A stretch of 64,000 bases of DNA from Acetobacter farinalis (GCF_011516935.1 NZ_WOTF01000001.1:682001-746000); one strand, 5' to 3'. Shown: positions 49,682-59,052, counted from the first letter of the stretch. The notes: generated by a model not told the origin, from the sequence alone. Made by a program: numbers and translations.

Positions 49682-51574
49682 TCACACTCCTTGTGTGTTT
49701 TTCAGAACAGCCAGAACCGCATCCCCATAGCGTTCCAGTTTGGATCGTCCGACCCCCTTGATCTCTCCCAGCTTTGTCAGAGTGTCGGGCAGTCCGAGTG
49801 CAATATCCCGCAAAGCGGAATCATGGAAAATCAGATAAGGCGGAATTTCCTGCTCCCGCGCTTCTTCAAGGCGCCAGGCGCGCAGGGCGGTAAACAGAGG
49901 CAGCCTGTCTTCGGGCAGGTCCGCCAGCGTTTCGGAAGAGCGTGTGCGTCCGGCGGCTTTTTGCAGCTCCTGCGTGGCGTCTGCCCTTAGCTGGACAGTC
50001 TCCTCACCGCGCAGGATCGGCCTTGCAACCTCATTATTAAGGGCCAGCCCGCTATATTGGCCTTCGCTCCGCAAGGCACCGCGCGCAATCAGTTGCCGCA
50101 CGACACCGCGCCAGAAGGGCTCGCTTTTATCTTTCCCGATACCCCAGACAGAGAGCGTATCATGGTGGTTCCGCTCCACGGACTCAGTCAGCGTGCCACG
50201 CAGAACGGAAATAATGTGCAGTGCGCCGAATTTCTGCCCGGTGCGATAAACGGCGGAGAGAAATTTTCTGGCGGCATCCGTGCCATCAAAGGTGACAACC
50301 GGAAAGCGGCAGTTGTCACAATGGCCGCAAGGCCCGGCCAGCGTTTCCCCAAAACAGTGCAGGAGTGCCTGCGTGCGGCAGCCGGTTGTCTCGGTCAGGG
50401 CAATCATGGCTTCCAGCCTGCTGCGCATGATCCGCTTTTCCGTGTCCGGTGCGCTGGACTGATCCAGCCAGTAGCGGGCGCGGGCCATGTCTTCCCCGCC
50501 GTAGAGCAGGAGCGTTTCAGAGGGCAGACCATCGCGCCCCGCCCGGCCGATCTGCTGATAATAGGCTTCGGGAGAGCCCGGCATGTCCAGATGAATGACG
50601 GCTCGCACATCCGGACGGTCAATCCCCATCCCGAATGCAACAGTCGCCACAATCACGATGGGCTCACCCGAGCGAAACCGGAGCAGGGCCGCCTTTTTTT
50701 CAAGGGGAGAGAGCCCTGCGTGGAAGGGTAGAGCTGTCCAGCCTTTTTCCCGCACAGCGGCGGCAATGCGTTCGGTCCGTGCGCGGCTGCCGCAGTAGAC
50801 GATACAGGCTTCATCCCTGTGCCGCTCAAGTACGGCTGTGAGCTGCCGCATTTCAGAGGCTTTGGGGAGTGCCGCGATATTGAGATTGGGCCGATGGAAG
50901 CTTGATACCAGAACTTCAGCATCAGGCATCCCGAGGGCTGAGAGGATATCTTCCCGTGTCCGCTCATCCGCCGTGGCCGTCAGGGCGATGCGCGGCACAT
51001 TGGGGAAATGGGCGGGGAGAGACGCCAGCGCGCGATATTCCGGCCGGAATTCGTGGCCCCATGCCGAAATACAGTGGGCTTCATCAATCGCGATGACAGA
51101 AATGGTCTGCCGCGTCAGCCGTTCCAGCGTGCCGGGGGAAAGCAGGCGCTCAGGTGAGACATAGAGCAGATCAACGCGCCCGGCAGCCAGATCGGCGCGG
51201 ATTTTTGCGGCTTCATCGCCCTCCAGTTCTGAGTGAAGGGCGGCGGCGTTAATGCCCACCTGCCGCAACCCGGCCACCTGATCATCCATCAGGGCGATAA
51301 GGGGGGAGATCACCAGCCCCATGCCCCTGCGGCACAGGGCGGGGATCTGATAACAGATACTTTTGCCGCCCCCTGTGGGCATGAGCACAAGTGCGTCATG
51401 CCCGCTCATGACACACTCTACAGCTTGCCCCTGCAAGCTCCGAAAATCAGGAAAGCCGAAAACGGCGTGCAGAACGTCTTTCGGGTTCACACCCACAAAC
51501 CGGTCACGCCCCCCGGCCTCCCGCGTGAAGGAAGCGGCCGGGGGTGTCGTCACATCGGTTTCAGTCTCACTCAT
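49682..51574 (-). CDS. recQ: ATP-dependent DNA helicase RecQ
   Basis: A 630-residue 3'-5' helicase. Motif I is MPTGGGKSICYQIPAL, motif II IDEAHCISAWGHEFRPEYR, motif VI QQIGRAGRDG. The RecQ zinc region has CRTQALLHCFGE and CGHCDNC, with a winged helix after it. The C-terminal HRDC domain (about 545-620) is present. It processes recombination intermediates and stalled forks. It ends just before glpR. Confidence 0.95.
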   Translation of the reverse strand: MSETETDVTTPPAASFTREAGGRDRFVGVNPKDVLHAVFGFPDFRSLQGQAVECVMSGHDALVLMPTGGGKSICYQIPALCRRGMGLVISPLIALMDDQVAGLRQVGINAAALHSELEGDEAAKIRADLAAGRVDLLYVSPERLLSPGTLERLTRQTISVIAIDEAHCISAWGHEFRPEYRALASLPAHFPNVPRIALTATADERTREDILSALGMPDAEVLVSSFHRPNLNIAALPKASEMRQLTAVLERHRDEACIVYCGSRARTERIAAAVREKGWTALPFHAGLSPLEKKAALLRFRSGEPIVIVATVAFGMGIDRPDVRAVIHLDMPGSPEAYYQQIGRAGRDGLPSETLLLYGGEDMARARYWLDQSSAPDTEKRIMRSRLEAMIALTETTGCRTQALLHCFGETLAGPCGHCDNCRFPVVTFDGTDAARKFLSAVYRTGQKFGALHIISVLRGTLTESVERNHHDTLSVWGIGKDKSEPFWRGVVRQLIARGALRSEGQYSGLALNNEVARPILRGEETVQLRADATQELQKAAGRTRSSETLADLPEDRLPLFTALRAWRLEEAREQEIPPYLIFHDSALRDIALGLPDTLTKLGEIKGVGRSKLERYGDAVLAVLKNTQGV

Positions 51575-51580
51575 GAAAAA

Positions 51581-51958
51581 TCAGGGGCTGACCAGCTCGA
51601 TTTCCACACGGCGCGCACCGACAACCATACCTTCCCCACTGGTGGGGGCACGCGGCGTCTGGCGGATACGGTCCCCGGAGACACCATCCTCATGCAGGGT
51701 GGCGGCCACGAGCTTGGCGCGCTGGATGGCAAGCAGCGCATCGGCTGAGAGATCGCCCCCTGCGGCGGCATACCCTTCAACCTGCACAATCTTGCCGGGA
51801 TGGCTTTGTGCTTCGCGCGCAACGTCCGCAATCACGGCTTTGGCGGGCTCATTCAGCTCAACAGACTGGTTGGTAAAGAAAACAACATATTTGCGCGCGG
51901 GCAGAGACGCACACGCGGTAAGAACGGAGAGACCCAGAACAGGCAGCAGGCGACGCAT
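51581..51958 (-). CDS. OmpA-like lipoprotein
   Basis: A 125-residue lipoprotein. The signal ends in a lipobox LTAC, so the mature N terminus is Cys16 (numbered from the chosen ATG). The rest is one compact OmpA-type peptidoglycan-associating domain: VVFFTNQSVELNEPAKAVI, VQVEGYAAAGG, LSADALLAIQRAKLV, and GVSGDRIRQTPR with a closing RRVEIELV. It may link the outer membrane and cell wall. The ATG at 51958 is chosen for a normal lipoprotein signal; a longer in-frame start at 52006 is unlikely. It ends 6 bases before recQ. Confidence 0.82.
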   Translation of the reverse strand: MRRLLPVLGLSVLTACASLPARKYVVFFTNQSVELNEPAKAVIADVAREAQSHPGKIVQVEGYAAAGGDLSADALLAIQRAKLVAATLHEDGVSGDRIRQTPRAPTSGEGMVVGARRVEIELVSP

Positions 51959-52080
51959 GGTAGTAACCCCCAACACTACAAACAGACGCAGACTCAAAGA
52001 CTGCATGATTTTGGCCCCGCACCGTTTCGGAAGCCAGTTCCTTCGTGCCCTGTGGCTACAGGGGCGTCAACTTTTGTCTT

Positions 52081-53808
52081 TTAAGCCGCCGCCGCTGTAG
52101 CCAGACCACCAGACAGACGCCAGATACGGTCCAGTGATTCCACGCCTGTCAGGCGATGTGCAATCAGAATAACCGTGCGGCCTTTTGTGACGTTATTGAG
52201 TGTGCGGAGAAAATCCTGTTCTGTCTGAGCATCCAGCCCTGTCGCCGGTTCATCCAGAATAAGGATGGGGGCCTGTGTCAGCAGGGTCCGGGCCAGCGCA
52301 ATACGCCGCCCCTGCCCGCCGGACAGCTTGATCCCGCCCTCACCCAGCCATGTATCCAGCCCATCAGGCAGAGTGCGCACGACATCCGCCACGGCGGCCT
52401 CTTCCAGCGCAGTCCACAAATCCTCTTCCGTGGCATCGGGGCGGCCGAGCAGGAGATTGGCACGAATGGTGTCATCAAACAGGTGTGTGGCCTGAGAGAG
52501 CCAGGCAATCCGCCGACGCAGAGAGGCCGCACGGATATGGCTGATCTCTTCGCCTCCTAGCGTGATGCTTCCGGCTTCCGGTGCGGCTGCCTTGAGCAGA
52601 AGTGCGGCCAGACTGGATTTGCCAACACCAGACGGACCAAGAATGGCAACGCGTGCGCCTTGGGGAATATCCAGCGTCAGCCCATCGAACACCAGAGGGC
52701 GGTCCGGAGCCCAGCGGAATTTGACATCTTCAAGATGGATATGTGTGTCTTCCGGCGCATCTGTCTGAGTGCTGGCCTGCACTGTCTCCGGCGTGCTGGC
52801 GGCAACTTCGACCACCCGTCGTGCGGCAGCCCCCATAGCTCCGCTTTGAAGCCCGGCGCGGGTGAGTGCTGCGGCACTTTCGAAAGAGGCGACTGTAAGA
52901 AACAGGATGCCAACTGCCGCAAGCGGCGACACATGCAGCGAAAATACCCCGATAGCGGCAAGCAGCACCAGAAACACAGCCACCTGACCGCATAAAAACG
53001 CAGAGGCATTGGCATAGGCCGCCCGGCGGGCCAGCCGCATCTGTCCGGCGAGTAGTGAGGCATCGTCTGCCTGAACGTGCGCAAGAATGCGCCCTTCGGC
53101 ACCGAAGGCGCGAATTTCCCGCAGCCCGCCGACCAGATCAAGAACGCCAATCCTCAGGGATGCGAGATTTTTGCCAAGACGTTCCCCCTCAGCCCGACCG
53201 GAGCGGGCAATCAGATAAGGCACCAGAAACGCAGAGCAGGCGAAAAGCAGCCCGACCACCCCGGCAAGCGCCACACTCTGCTGCCCAAGCTGGAGGACCA
53301 GAATAGGCAGAGTCAGGCAGGCGCATGCAAAGGGAATGAGAATGCGCAGATACAGGCCATCCAGCGTGCCGATGTCCGACACCAGACGGGAAAGCATGTC
53401 CCCCGCCCGCCGGAAGCCAAGCCCCGCCGCGGCCCCCTGCGCCAGAGAATGGAAAAACCACACCCGCAGGTCTGCCAGAGCGCGGAACATGGCGTCATGC
53501 GCAAAAAGGCGCTCTGCATAGCGCAGGATAATGCGGCCTCCCCCCACCCAGCGTAACAGGGCGGTGGTAATCACCACTTCTCCCAGCACACTGCTGGCCA
53601 GCCGGAGGCCGGATGCCTGCATCAGCACAAGCCCGAGGCCAAGCGCCATCAGCGCCAGCATGATGCCCGTGATCAACCGGGCAGCCTGCTTCTGCCAGAG
53701 TGCGAGAATACGCAAAATGGCCTGACAATCCGTCAGAGCAGGCACCGCGCTGGCGGGCGCTCCGGCTCGTGCGTGTGTGGTGCGCGTATGCTGATCCGGA
53801 TTGCTCAT
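52081..53808 (-). CDS. cydC: ABC exporter CydC (heterodimer with CydD)
   Basis: A 575-residue type IV ABC exporter half. Six membrane helices occupy about 40-330. The ATPase has Walker A LGPSGVGKSSLAALLL, the signature LSGGQGRRIALAR and Walker B ILILDEPATGLD, followed by IAHRLTG. CydDC exports cysteine/glutathione or affects heme in the periplasm and is needed to assemble cytochrome bd. No cydAB genes are in this window. The ATG lies one base after the cydD stop. Confidence 0.93.
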   Translation of the reverse strand: MSNPDQHTRTTHARAGAPASAVPALTDCQAILRILALWQKQAARLITGIMLALMALGLGLVLMQASGLRLASSVLGEVVITTALLRWVGGGRIILRYAERLFAHDAMFRALADLRVWFFHSLAQGAAAGLGFRRAGDMLSRLVSDIGTLDGLYLRILIPFACACLTLPILVLQLGQQSVALAGVVGLLFACSAFLVPYLIARSGRAEGERLGKNLASLRIGVLDLVGGLREIRAFGAEGRILAHVQADDASLLAGQMRLARRAAYANASAFLCGQVAVFLVLLAAIGVFSLHVSPLAAVGILFLTVASFESAAALTRAGLQSGAMGAAARRVVEVAASTPETVQASTQTDAPEDTHIHLEDVKFRWAPDRPLVFDGLTLDIPQGARVAILGPSGVGKSSLAALLLKAAAPEAGSITLGGEEISHIRAASLRRRIAWLSQATHLFDDTIRANLLLGRPDATEEDLWTALEEAAVADVVRTLPDGLDTWLGEGGIKLSGGQGRRIALARTLLTQAPILILDEPATGLDAQTEQDFLRTLNNVTKGRTVILIAHRLTGVESLDRIWRLSGGLATAAAA

Positions 53809-53809
53809 T

Positions 53810-55531
53810 TCAGGCCACTCCCTGCCGCGCCACAACGCATCCGGACTGAAGGTCCACGCGGCGACCGTTAAACATATGCGCAGCGGCGGAATGGGTGGCG
53901 AGAACAACAGTCCTGCGCAACGCCAGACGCTGCAGGCTTTCAAAAACACTTTTCTCGGTGGCCGGGTCGAGATGCGCGGTGGGTTCATCCAGCAGCAGGA
54001 TGGGAGCATTTTTCAGGTAGGCGCGAGCAATGGCAATGCGCTGTGCCTGCCCGCCGGAAAGCCCGAAGCCCCCTTCTCCAATCCGTGTTTCAAGCCCTTC
54101 GGGGAGAGAGGGCAGAAACTGGTCCACTGCCGCGGCTTTCACCGCGGCCATCAGATCGTCTTCATCCGCGTCCGGCCGGGCAAAGAGGATGTTATCCTTC
54201 AGGGTGCCGGCAAACAGGACTGGCTTCTGCCCGATCCATGAGACCATGCGGGAGAGCGCATCAGGAACAATGCTCTCCAGCGGTGCGCCATTCAGCCGCA
54301 CGCTTCCGCTGTCCGGCTGAATGAAGCCGAGCAGAAGTTCCATGATGGTTGATTTACCAGAGCCGGACGGGCCCGCCAGAATCACGGTCTCTCCCGCCGG
54401 AACGGTAAAGCTGATATGGTCCAGCGCCGGGCCACGGGCCGGGTCCCAGGTGAAGCACACATCTTCGAGAGAAATGGTTACGCCAGATGCGTTGACCGTG
54501 CGTGCGCCTTCCGGCGAGGGCCGCGGCGCGGGGGCCGGGAGATCCAGAATGGCGGTGGCCGCCCCCTGTGCGTGGGCGCGGTCCTGATATGCCAGCGCCA
54601 TGCTGCGGAGGGGGGCAAAAAATTCCGGCACAACCAGCAGGACAAACAGCCCGCCAGTTAGTGTTGCGGCAAGGGCCGGAGAGGCCCCGCCTGAAAGCAG
54701 CGCCATGGCCTGCCGGGCGTCCGTGATGGCGATGACCACCAGAGCCAGCACCATGGCGCAATCAATGGAGGCGGAAGAGAGGAATGCAACACGCAGCACC
54801 TTCATGGTGCGCTGGCGCAGTTCATCCGCCGCCTGCCCCAGCCTCTGTGTTTCTTCATCAGCGCGGCCAGCCAGCACAATGGTGGCAATACCTTTCACGC
54901 GATCCAGAAAGCGCGCCTGAAGGCGTGTCATGGCCAGAAACTGGTTCCGTGAGGCCACGGCCGCGCCGATACCGAAAACAGCCTGCCCGAAGGGCACAGC
55001 AGCGCCACATAACCCGAGGATCAATGCGGCATGTGGCTGTACGAAGCAGACCGGCACCAGAATGAGGAGCGGGGCCGCGAACCAGAGAATGGATGCAGGC
55101 ACCCACCGGGCAAAAAAGCCATCCAGCGCTTCCACACGGTCCACCGCGATGGTTGTCAGCTCGCCACTATGCGTTTTCCGCAAAAGGGCCGGGCCGCCGG
55201 TCAGAATGGATGCCAGGACTTCGCCCCGGAGCCTGCGCCGGGCATTGATTCCGGCTTTCGCGGCAGCGGTATCACTCAGCGCCATAATTAAGGCACGAAC
55301 GAACGCTAGCCCGGCAAAGGCAAACACAGGCCACAGGTCATGGGGATGCGCACCGGCCCCTGAGACAAAGCCGATCAGCCCCTGCCCCAGAACGGTTGCC
55401 ACACACCATGCCTGCCCAACACCAAGAAGACTGGACAGCAGCCCGAAAATTATAACCGGCCGTGCCGCCTGACGCCCCAGACGCGACTGTGTCCGCGTCC
55501 AGCCGCGTATCGCTGCTTTGTCACCACTCAT
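53810..55531 (-). CDS. cydD: ABC exporter CydD
   Basis: A 573-residue half-exporter, the CydC partner. SELTTIAVDRVEALDGFFARWVP-type blocks mark the CydD intracellular loop (here GELTTIAVDRVEALDGFF). Walker A is LAGPSGSGKSTIMELLL, the signature LSGGQAQRIAIAR, Walker B ILLLDEPTAHLD. I chose ATG 55531; a GTG at 55570 would add 13 residues. I see no strong ribosome site for either. It directly precedes cydC. Confidence 0.92.
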   Translation of the reverse strand: MSGDKAAIRGWTRTQSRLGRQAARPVIIFGLLSSLLGVGQAWCVATVLGQGLIGFVSGAGAHPHDLWPVFAFAGLAFVRALIMALSDTAAAKAGINARRRLRGEVLASILTGGPALLRKTHSGELTTIAVDRVEALDGFFARWVPASILWFAAPLLILVPVCFVQPHAALILGLCGAAVPFGQAVFGIGAAVASRNQFLAMTRLQARFLDRVKGIATIVLAGRADEETQRLGQAADELRQRTMKVLRVAFLSSASIDCAMVLALVVIAITDARQAMALLSGGASPALAATLTGGLFVLLVVPEFFAPLRSMALAYQDRAHAQGAATAILDLPAPAPRPSPEGARTVNASGVTISLEDVCFTWDPARGPALDHISFTVPAGETVILAGPSGSGKSTIMELLLGFIQPDSGSVRLNGAPLESIVPDALSRMVSWIGQKPVLFAGTLKDNILFARPDADEDDLMAAVKAAAVDQFLPSLPEGLETRIGEGGFGLSGGQAQRIAIARAYLKNAPILLLDEPTAHLDPATEKSVFESLQRLALRRTVVLATHSAAAHMFNGRRVDLQSGCVVARQGVA

Positions 55532-55661
55532 AGGAAGGCATTTATACCGGACAGCGAGGGACGCAAACACTTAAGGATGCCTTTCCCGACTGCTAAGAAA
55601 GCATAGCCCCCCTGCCCGCGCGTTTGCCGGCCCTGTTTTTTGCTCTTCAAAGAGCGTTTCT

Positions 55662-57398
55662 TCACTCTCTGATCAGCGGAAAGACAAATCTGTAGACTGT
55701 TCCGTTCTCCCCGCTGCGAAAGAGTTCCGCGTTGAGCTGGCGGGCAAAACCGCGGATCAGTTTGCGGCCGATCCCACGCTGTTCTTCCGGGACCTCTTCA
55801 TCAAACCGGCATCCGATTCCATCATCCGCGATTGTCAGGGTGACAATATCGTCCACCAGACGCAGGGCGACGGAAATGGTCCCCTTCCTGCAGGCCGGGA
55901 AGGCATATTTGATGGAGTTGGTGACAAGTTCGGTCATGATCAGGGCCAGAGGGACGGCCTGATCCGGGTTCATGCGGAAATCATCCGACTCAATTTTCAG
56001 TGTAATCCGGCCGGTTTCGCCTTCTCCGGCAACATGCAGGGTCTGTTCACACAGTTCCCTGAGAAAGGCGGCCATATCCAGACTATCCAGCCTGTCTTCC
56101 GAATAGAGCGTGCGGTGCAAGGTCGCCAGAGCCCGCACGCGGTCACGCGCCATGACAAATTCAGCCCGCACGTCAGGATGAGAAATGCGGCTTGCCTGCA
56201 GATTCAGCAATGACGCGACAATCTGAAGATTGTTTTTCACCCGATGATGAATTTCACGCATCAGCAGTTCCTGATGCGCCATGGCCTTGTTCAGACGCGC
56301 CTCATGCCGGGTCAGGCGGCGTGTGGCACGGGTAAAGGCCTGCCCGAGCCGTTGCAGTTCCAGAGGCATGGAGCGGGTGATGCGGGCATCGAACACGCCT
56401 TCCATCTGCCATTTCTGCACAGAATAGGTCAGCCGCCGCAAAGGCCAGACCAGAACAATATTGGCTGCCAGCGTCACCCCGATCAGCCCTGCGACAAGAA
56501 GGAGCATCAACGCCGAGATTTCCAGTACCATCGTATGGAGTGCATCCGCCTCTCGCGGCGTTCTCTGGGTGGCCACCAGAATATCGGCTCCACCGGCAAT
56601 GGCGCCCAGCGCGTAGCCTCCCTCACCGGTTGGGATGGAGACAACCGAGCCCTCACTGGCTTCAAGCTTTCTCTGCAACTGATGCACAACGCTGGCGGGT
56701 GGTGGAACCCAGTGGCAATCCGTACAGACGGAGGAGAGGGTTCCGTCCTGATTGATCAGCCAGGCCTTGAGCGGGTTGCTCTCATCAGAAAAGGCCTGCC
56801 ACCCGGCACTGTTCGTCAGATAGGCGGCTTTTCTGGAAAGTTGCAGAACACCCACCAGATAGCCGCGTGTTTCCGGAATGGAGAGGAAAATGGCCGGAAC
56901 CGTGATGCGCAGGAATGTTCCTTTTGAATCCGGGTTTCCGTCTTCCTGAACCGCTTCAAGCAACGTGCCCTGAAAAGAGGGCCGAGGCGCAGTGGTGCCA
57001 ATCTCGTTGCAGTTGCTGCCGGGGGGTGTCACCGTTTGGATAAGCTGCCCGTCACTGTCCAGAATGGCCAGAAAGCAATAGCGCTGGCCGCTCATGGTTT
57101 CAGCCAGACGAAGCGCGTGGCCTATCTGCTCCGGTGTGAGCCCCATCCCCCCGATTGTTTCCAGCGCACTGCGCAGCCGGTCCGTATCATGGCGAAACTG
57201 AAGGTCCAGCCGCGTGATGGCTGTTGCGGCACGCCGCGCACTGCCAACCATCAGTTCATCGTAATTGTGGAGTGCGAGAACAGCGCTGATTGCCAGAACG
57301 GGCACACCCGAAAGGCAGATCAGGACACGCATCCGTGCGCTGGTGGTGGCAAAAATATGCCCCAGTCCAGACATCAGCAAGAGGAGGATATGGCGCAT
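55662..57398 (-). CDS. HisKA_2/HWE-type sensor kinase of the general stress response
   Basis: A 578-residue membrane kinase. TM1 lies near 23-45 and TM2 near 290-320, enclosing a periplasmic domain of about 245 residues; a HAMP-like segment follows (VWPLRRLTYSVQKWQMEGVF). The phosphoacceptor region is REIHHRVKNNLQIVASLLNL (His 384/385) and the ATPase has ELVTNSIKYAFP and DDGIGC. This kinase type phosphorylates PhyR, whose gene lies in this locus. The periplasmic domain contains a CTDCH sequence (codons 225-229), the form of a heme c attachment site. Start ATG 57398 is chosen; a TTG at 57461 overlaps nepR. Confidence 0.88.
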   Translation of the reverse strand: MRHILLLLMSGLGHIFATTSARMRVLICLSGVPVLAISAVLALHNYDELMVGSARRAATAITRLDLQFRHDTDRLRSALETIGGMGLTPEQIGHALRLAETMSGQRYCFLAILDSDGQLIQTVTPPGSNCNEIGTTAPRPSFQGTLLEAVQEDGNPDSKGTFLRITVPAIFLSIPETRGYLVGVLQLSRKAAYLTNSAGWQAFSDESNPLKAWLINQDGTLSSVCTDCHWVPPPASVVHQLQRKLEASEGSVVSIPTGEGGYALGAIAGGADILVATQRTPREADALHTMVLEISALMLLLVAGLIGVTLAANIVLVWPLRRLTYSVQKWQMEGVFDARITRSMPLELQRLGQAFTRATRRLTRHEARLNKAMAHQELLMREIHHRVKNNLQIVASLLNLQASRISHPDVRAEFVMARDRVRALATLHRTLYSEDRLDSLDMAAFLRELCEQTLHVAGEGETGRITLKIESDDFRMNPDQAVPLALIMTELVTNSIKYAFPACRKGTISVALRLVDDIVTLTIADDGIGCRFDEEVPEEQRGIGRKLIRGFARQLNAELFRSGENGTVYRFVFPLIRE

Positions 57399-57438
57399 CG
57401 AGCGCCAGCGCCGTCTCTCCCTTCCGCGTGAACGGCCC

Positions 57439-57723
57439 CTATTCTCCTCGATCTTCTTCAATCAGCCTCAGCAACTCTTCGGGGATAGGCTCATTGGCCA
57501 CGTCATCAAAAAGCTGATGCAGTCCGCGTTTTAGCCAGAGATCAAAGGCCTGATCGGAGGGTTTCTCCGGTTTCTGCCGTGGCTTTTTATCCATGGTCTT
57601 GTCCATCTGGGGGTGCTGCAGCACCTGGCCTGATGGAAAGGTCATATCGTCTGCGTGAATCGTCATCTGACATGCCCGGGTCCGCTCAGTCTCTTCCGCC
57701 TCTGCCGGTGAGCCAAAGCTCAC
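57439..57723 (-). CDS. nepR: NepR-like anti-sigma factor
   Basis: Up to 94 residues. The C-terminal half matches NepR: FDLWLKRGLHQLFDDVANEP followed by IPEELLRLIEE. NepR binds EcfG sigma factors and is released when phosphorylated PhyR's sigma-like domain captures it. The first part is unconserved. Start options are GTG 57723, 12 bases after the sigma gene stop with AAGGAG close by, or ATG 57666 giving 75 residues. The position between the sigma gene and the kinase gene fits the family. Confidence 0.85.
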   Translation of the reverse strand: MSFGSPAEAEETERTRACQMTIHADDMTFPSGQVLQHPQMDKTMDKKPRQKPEKPSDQAFDLWLKRGLHQLFDDVANEPIPEELLRLIEEDRGE

Positions 57724-57735
57724 CCACTCCTTGTT

Positions 57736-58308
57736 TCAGACCGCCCTGGATGCGCCCTGACTGCCATGCGGGCTGAGCTTCCGGCGCAGTGTGGTGGCCT
57801 GCGTCTTCAAGCGTTCCGTTCCAACATGTTCTTCGCCAGTCATCCAGGCTTCAAGCTGCCTTCTTGCCCGGAATACACGACTTTTGGCCGTTCCAACAGC
57901 GCATCCGGCAACATCGGCCAGTTCCTGATAACTCATTCCTTCAAGCACACCCAGAACCAGAGCTTCCCGCTGGTCGTCTGGCAGGCGTGCAAGGGCTGCA
58001 TCCAGATCTTTCAGGACAATGCGGTCTTCATGCGGTGCATTTGTGGCGAGAAAAGAGGGGGCTATATCATCAATATCCGTGGTGTCCCGCTTTTTCCGCA
58101 AATCGGAAATAAAACGGTTCCGCAGAATGCGGTGCATCCACGCTGCAAAGTTTGTTCCGGGCGCGAAGGTGTTCTGGGCGGCAAGGGCATTGCAGACGGC
58201 ATCCTGCACTAGATCTTCCGCCGCAGCCCGATTGCGGGTGAGCGCAAGAGCCTGAACACGCAGCTTGGGGAGAATCCCTATGACCTGATCGTGGAAGGAG
58301 GTTGTCAT
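57736..58308 (-). CDS. EcfG-like ECF sigma factor, copy 1
   Basis: A 190-residue two-domain sigma factor. Region 2 has RNRAAAEDLVQDAVCNALA and the EcfG-type FAPGTNFAAWMHRILRNRFI; region 4 has LARLPDDQREALVLGVLEGM, split at its helices, and ELADVAGCAVGTAKSRVFRARRQL. It should direct RNA polymerase to general stress promoters. ATG 58308 is preceded by GGAG; a longer in-frame start (58401) adds unrelated residues. It is immediately upstream of nepR, the usual sigma-NepR pairing. Confidence 0.9.
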   Translation of the reverse strand: MTTSFHDQVIGILPKLRVQALALTRNRAAAEDLVQDAVCNALAAQNTFAPGTNFAAWMHRILRNRFISDLRKKRDTTDIDDIAPSFLATNAPHEDRIVLKDLDAALARLPDDQREALVLGVLEGMSYQELADVAGCAVGTAKSRVFRARRQLEAWMTGEEHVGTERLKTQATTLRRKLSPHGSQGASRAV

Positions 58309-58420
58309 GATCGTGTTCTCCGCTTCTGTTGCCTTAAATCGTGCCCTATCAATGAAGGGGAGAAGAAGAAGGTTACATCCGGTTTCAAAATTGCCGTTCA
58401 CTTAAATGTGATTGCCGTCT

Positions 58421-58996
58421 TTACGGCGTATTCCCGCCCTGATTTTCGGTCAGGGTCTGCAGTCTTACGCGTGCGCGAGAGACACGGGCCTTCATGGTGC
58501 CAACCGTGACGCCGCAGATCATGGCGGCGTCTTCATATGTCATTTCCTGTGCGCCAATCAGCACCAGGGCCTCCCTCAGCAGTGGAGAGAGCTGCCACAG
58601 AAAGTGGTCCAGTTCCTGAATGGCGGCTCTCTCTACCGCCGCGGACTGGCTCTGCGCCACACGGTCCGGGCTTGCCGCATAATCGCTCAGCACGGCCCGC
58701 TCCCGGTTGCTGCGGCGGGCCTGCTCCAGAAAGAAATTACGCAAAATTGAAAAAAGCCAGGCCTTCAGGTTGGTGCCCGGTGCGAACTGCCCAGCCTTGC
58801 TTAACGCACGCACAACGGTTTCCTGCACCAGGTCATCCGCCAGGGTGGTGTCTCTCGCCAGAAAACGGGAAAATGCGCGCAGGGCGGGTATCAACGCCAA
58901 CAGATCTGTGCGGGAGAAGGATGCCGTGGCAACATTGGCAGAATGTTGTCGGTCTTGAATCAGAACACTTCCCCTTTCCTGCAAACAATGACACAT
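58421..58996 (-). CDS. EcfG-like ECF sigma factor, copy 2
   Basis: A 191-residue sigma factor of the same type as copy 1. FLARDTTLADDLVQETVVRAL and GQFAPGTNLKAWLFSILRN make up region 2 and are closer to the EcfG consensus than copy 1. Region 4 is LSPLLREALVLIGAQEMTYE with DAAMICGVTVGTMKARVSRARVRL. ATG 58996 is the only ATG ahead of the conserved part; it has no clear ribosome site and lies inside a palindrome. It is divergent from phyR and upstream of copy 1 by 112 bases. Confidence 0.9.
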   Translation of the reverse strand: MCHCLQERGSVLIQDRQHSANVATASFSRTDLLALIPALRAFSRFLARDTTLADDLVQETVVRALSKAGQFAPGTNLKAWLFSILRNFFLEQARRSNRERAVLSDYAASPDRVAQSQSAAVERAAIQELDHFLWQLSPLLREALVLIGAQEMTYEDAAMICGVTVGTMKARVSRARVRLQTLTENQGGNTP

Positions 58997-59000
58997 GTCA
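58989..59000. promoter_or_regulatory. Palindrome between sigma copy 2 and phyR
   Basis: TGACA-CA-TGTCA is a 12-bp dyad in the 56-bp gap between divergent genes; it overlaps the likely start codon of the sigma gene. It could be an operator shared by both promoters. I saw no clear GGAAC-N17-GTT promoter here. Confidence 0.3.
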
Positions 59001-59052
59001 TCGTTACGGACGTGCTTAATTTAAGCCACACTCCACGCGAAGGAGCCTTGTC

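Noticed and set aside
55641-55660. GCTCT/AGAGC hairpin after the stress kinase gene
   Set aside because: On the minus strand it is followed by A rather than T residues, and the stem is short.
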